Under the pieces are notes generated by a model that saw only the letters and a list, made by a program, of their open reading frames with translations, had not been told where the DNA came from and made no database searches. 53,482 nt of DNA from Magnetospirillum fulvum MGU-K5 (GTDB taxonomy: Bacteria > Pseudomonadota > Alphaproteobacteria > Rhodospirillales > Magnetospirillaceae). How positions within the stretch are numbered: the stretch's first letter is position 1; every line of letters begins with the position of its first letter. Shown here piece after piece: positions 53,194 to 53,482 of this stretch. Location: NCBI RefSeq assembly GCF_000442515.1, contig NZ_AQPH01000018.1, positions 1-53,482 on the forward strand. The letters run 5' to 3'. The position numbers were made by a program, and so were the translations under genes.

Positions 53194-53482
53194 ATGGTGG
53201 CGATTGCCTCCGCCCTTCCCGGACGATTGAGAGTGCGCGACCGGGCATGGCGTTTACCGGCCCACAACGAGGCGGTTCGCGCCGAACTCGCCGGATGGAG
53301 CGGGATCGGCTCGGCCGAGGGCAACCCGCGCGGCGGCAGCATCCTGTTGCGCTACGACCCGGCCCAAGTGCCCCCGTCCGAAATCGAAGCCCGGATCGCC
53401 GAGCGCTTCGCCATCCCGGCCCAGGCGGCACCGCGTCCGCTCGTCACCCGCCCCGCTTGGTCAAGTGACGAGTTCCTCGATT
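53194..53482 (+). CDS. HMA2-like domain protein, partial (runs off window)
   Basis: Open from the ATG at 53194 (AGAAGGA ribosome site) to the window end, 96 codons without a stop. The N-terminus MVAIASALPGRLRVRDRAWR resembles the HMA_2 domain start (SxLPGRxRLR). It continues as one ferredoxin-like unit with ILLRYDPAQVPPSEIEARIA. The CxxC metal site of classical heavy-metal-associated domains is lacking, as usual for HMA_2. Such domains occur alone or ahead of P-type ATPase-like regions; which applies here cannot be seen. Confidence 0.65.
   Translation, partial: MVAIASALPGRLRVRDRAWRLPAHNEAVRAELAGWSGIGSAEGNPRGGSILLRYDPAQVPPSEIEARIAERFAIPAQAAPRPLVTRPAWSSDEFLD

Overview
The window is high-GC chromosomal DNA with dense, mostly operonic genes. 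It fits an alphaproteobacterium of the Rhodospirillales type (Magnetospirillum/Phaeospirillum-like). Supporting signs are a CcrM-type GANTC methyltransferase, an NrnC-type oligoribonuclease, a TIGR02186-family protein, a DivK-like receiver, a bacteriophytochrome and a ccm (system I) cytochrome c maturation cluster. Genus assignment is inference; no 16S rRNA gene is present.

Layout. 1-5.7 kb: L-lactate dehydrogenase, then the macromolecular synthesis genes rpoD, dnaG and a GatB/YqeY protein, all on the minus strand. 5.8-11 kb: carA-carB-greA behind a near-consensus promoter. 11-14 kb: a heparinase II/III-like protein and a DegT-like PLP enzyme. 14-19.7 kb: ccrM, an isolated flgI, a small exported protein, photolyase and an exported protein with the formylglycine-generating-enzyme fold. 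19.7-27.5 kb: tRNA-Leu(CAG), nrnC, and the LPS-export/nitrogen-sigma cluster kdsD-lptC-lptA-lptB-rpoN, then ptsN (no hpf between them) and a CDF cation transporter. 27.5-32.3 kb: a DivK-like receiver, a 1036-aa REC-PAS-DHp-PAS-PAS-GGDEF-EAL protein and a CNT nucleoside transporter. 32.3-37.6 kb: ccmC-D-E-F-G-H-I without ccmA/ccmB. 37.8-39.4 kb: a bacteriophytochrome photosensory module broken by a one-base frameshift in a run of seven C.

39.4-46.2 kb is the most accessory-looking part. It holds a hypothetical exported protein, an AT-rich orphan barstar-like gene, and a compact three-gene unit (SyrD/PvdE-type export ABC protein, SPFH protein, periplasmic-binding-fold protein). A DUF697-like gene is divergent from that unit. 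A YAPPP-repeat protein, a GNAT acetyltransferase and tRNA-Glu(TTC) follow. 46.4-52.3 kb: murJ, trpS, a DUF2333 protein and a TauE/SafE - TIGR02186 - UspA module. The window closes with an outer-membrane-like barrel protein and the start of an HMA2-like protein that runs off the end.

The best candidates for undescribed biology are the ABC-SPFH-binding-protein unit at 40.5-44.2 kb, the output-less frameshifted phytochrome, the c-di-GMP protein with a histidine-kinase dimerisation domain that has lost its phosphoacceptor histidine, and the orphan AT-rich barstar gene. No CRISPR array, insertion sequence or prophage was recognised.
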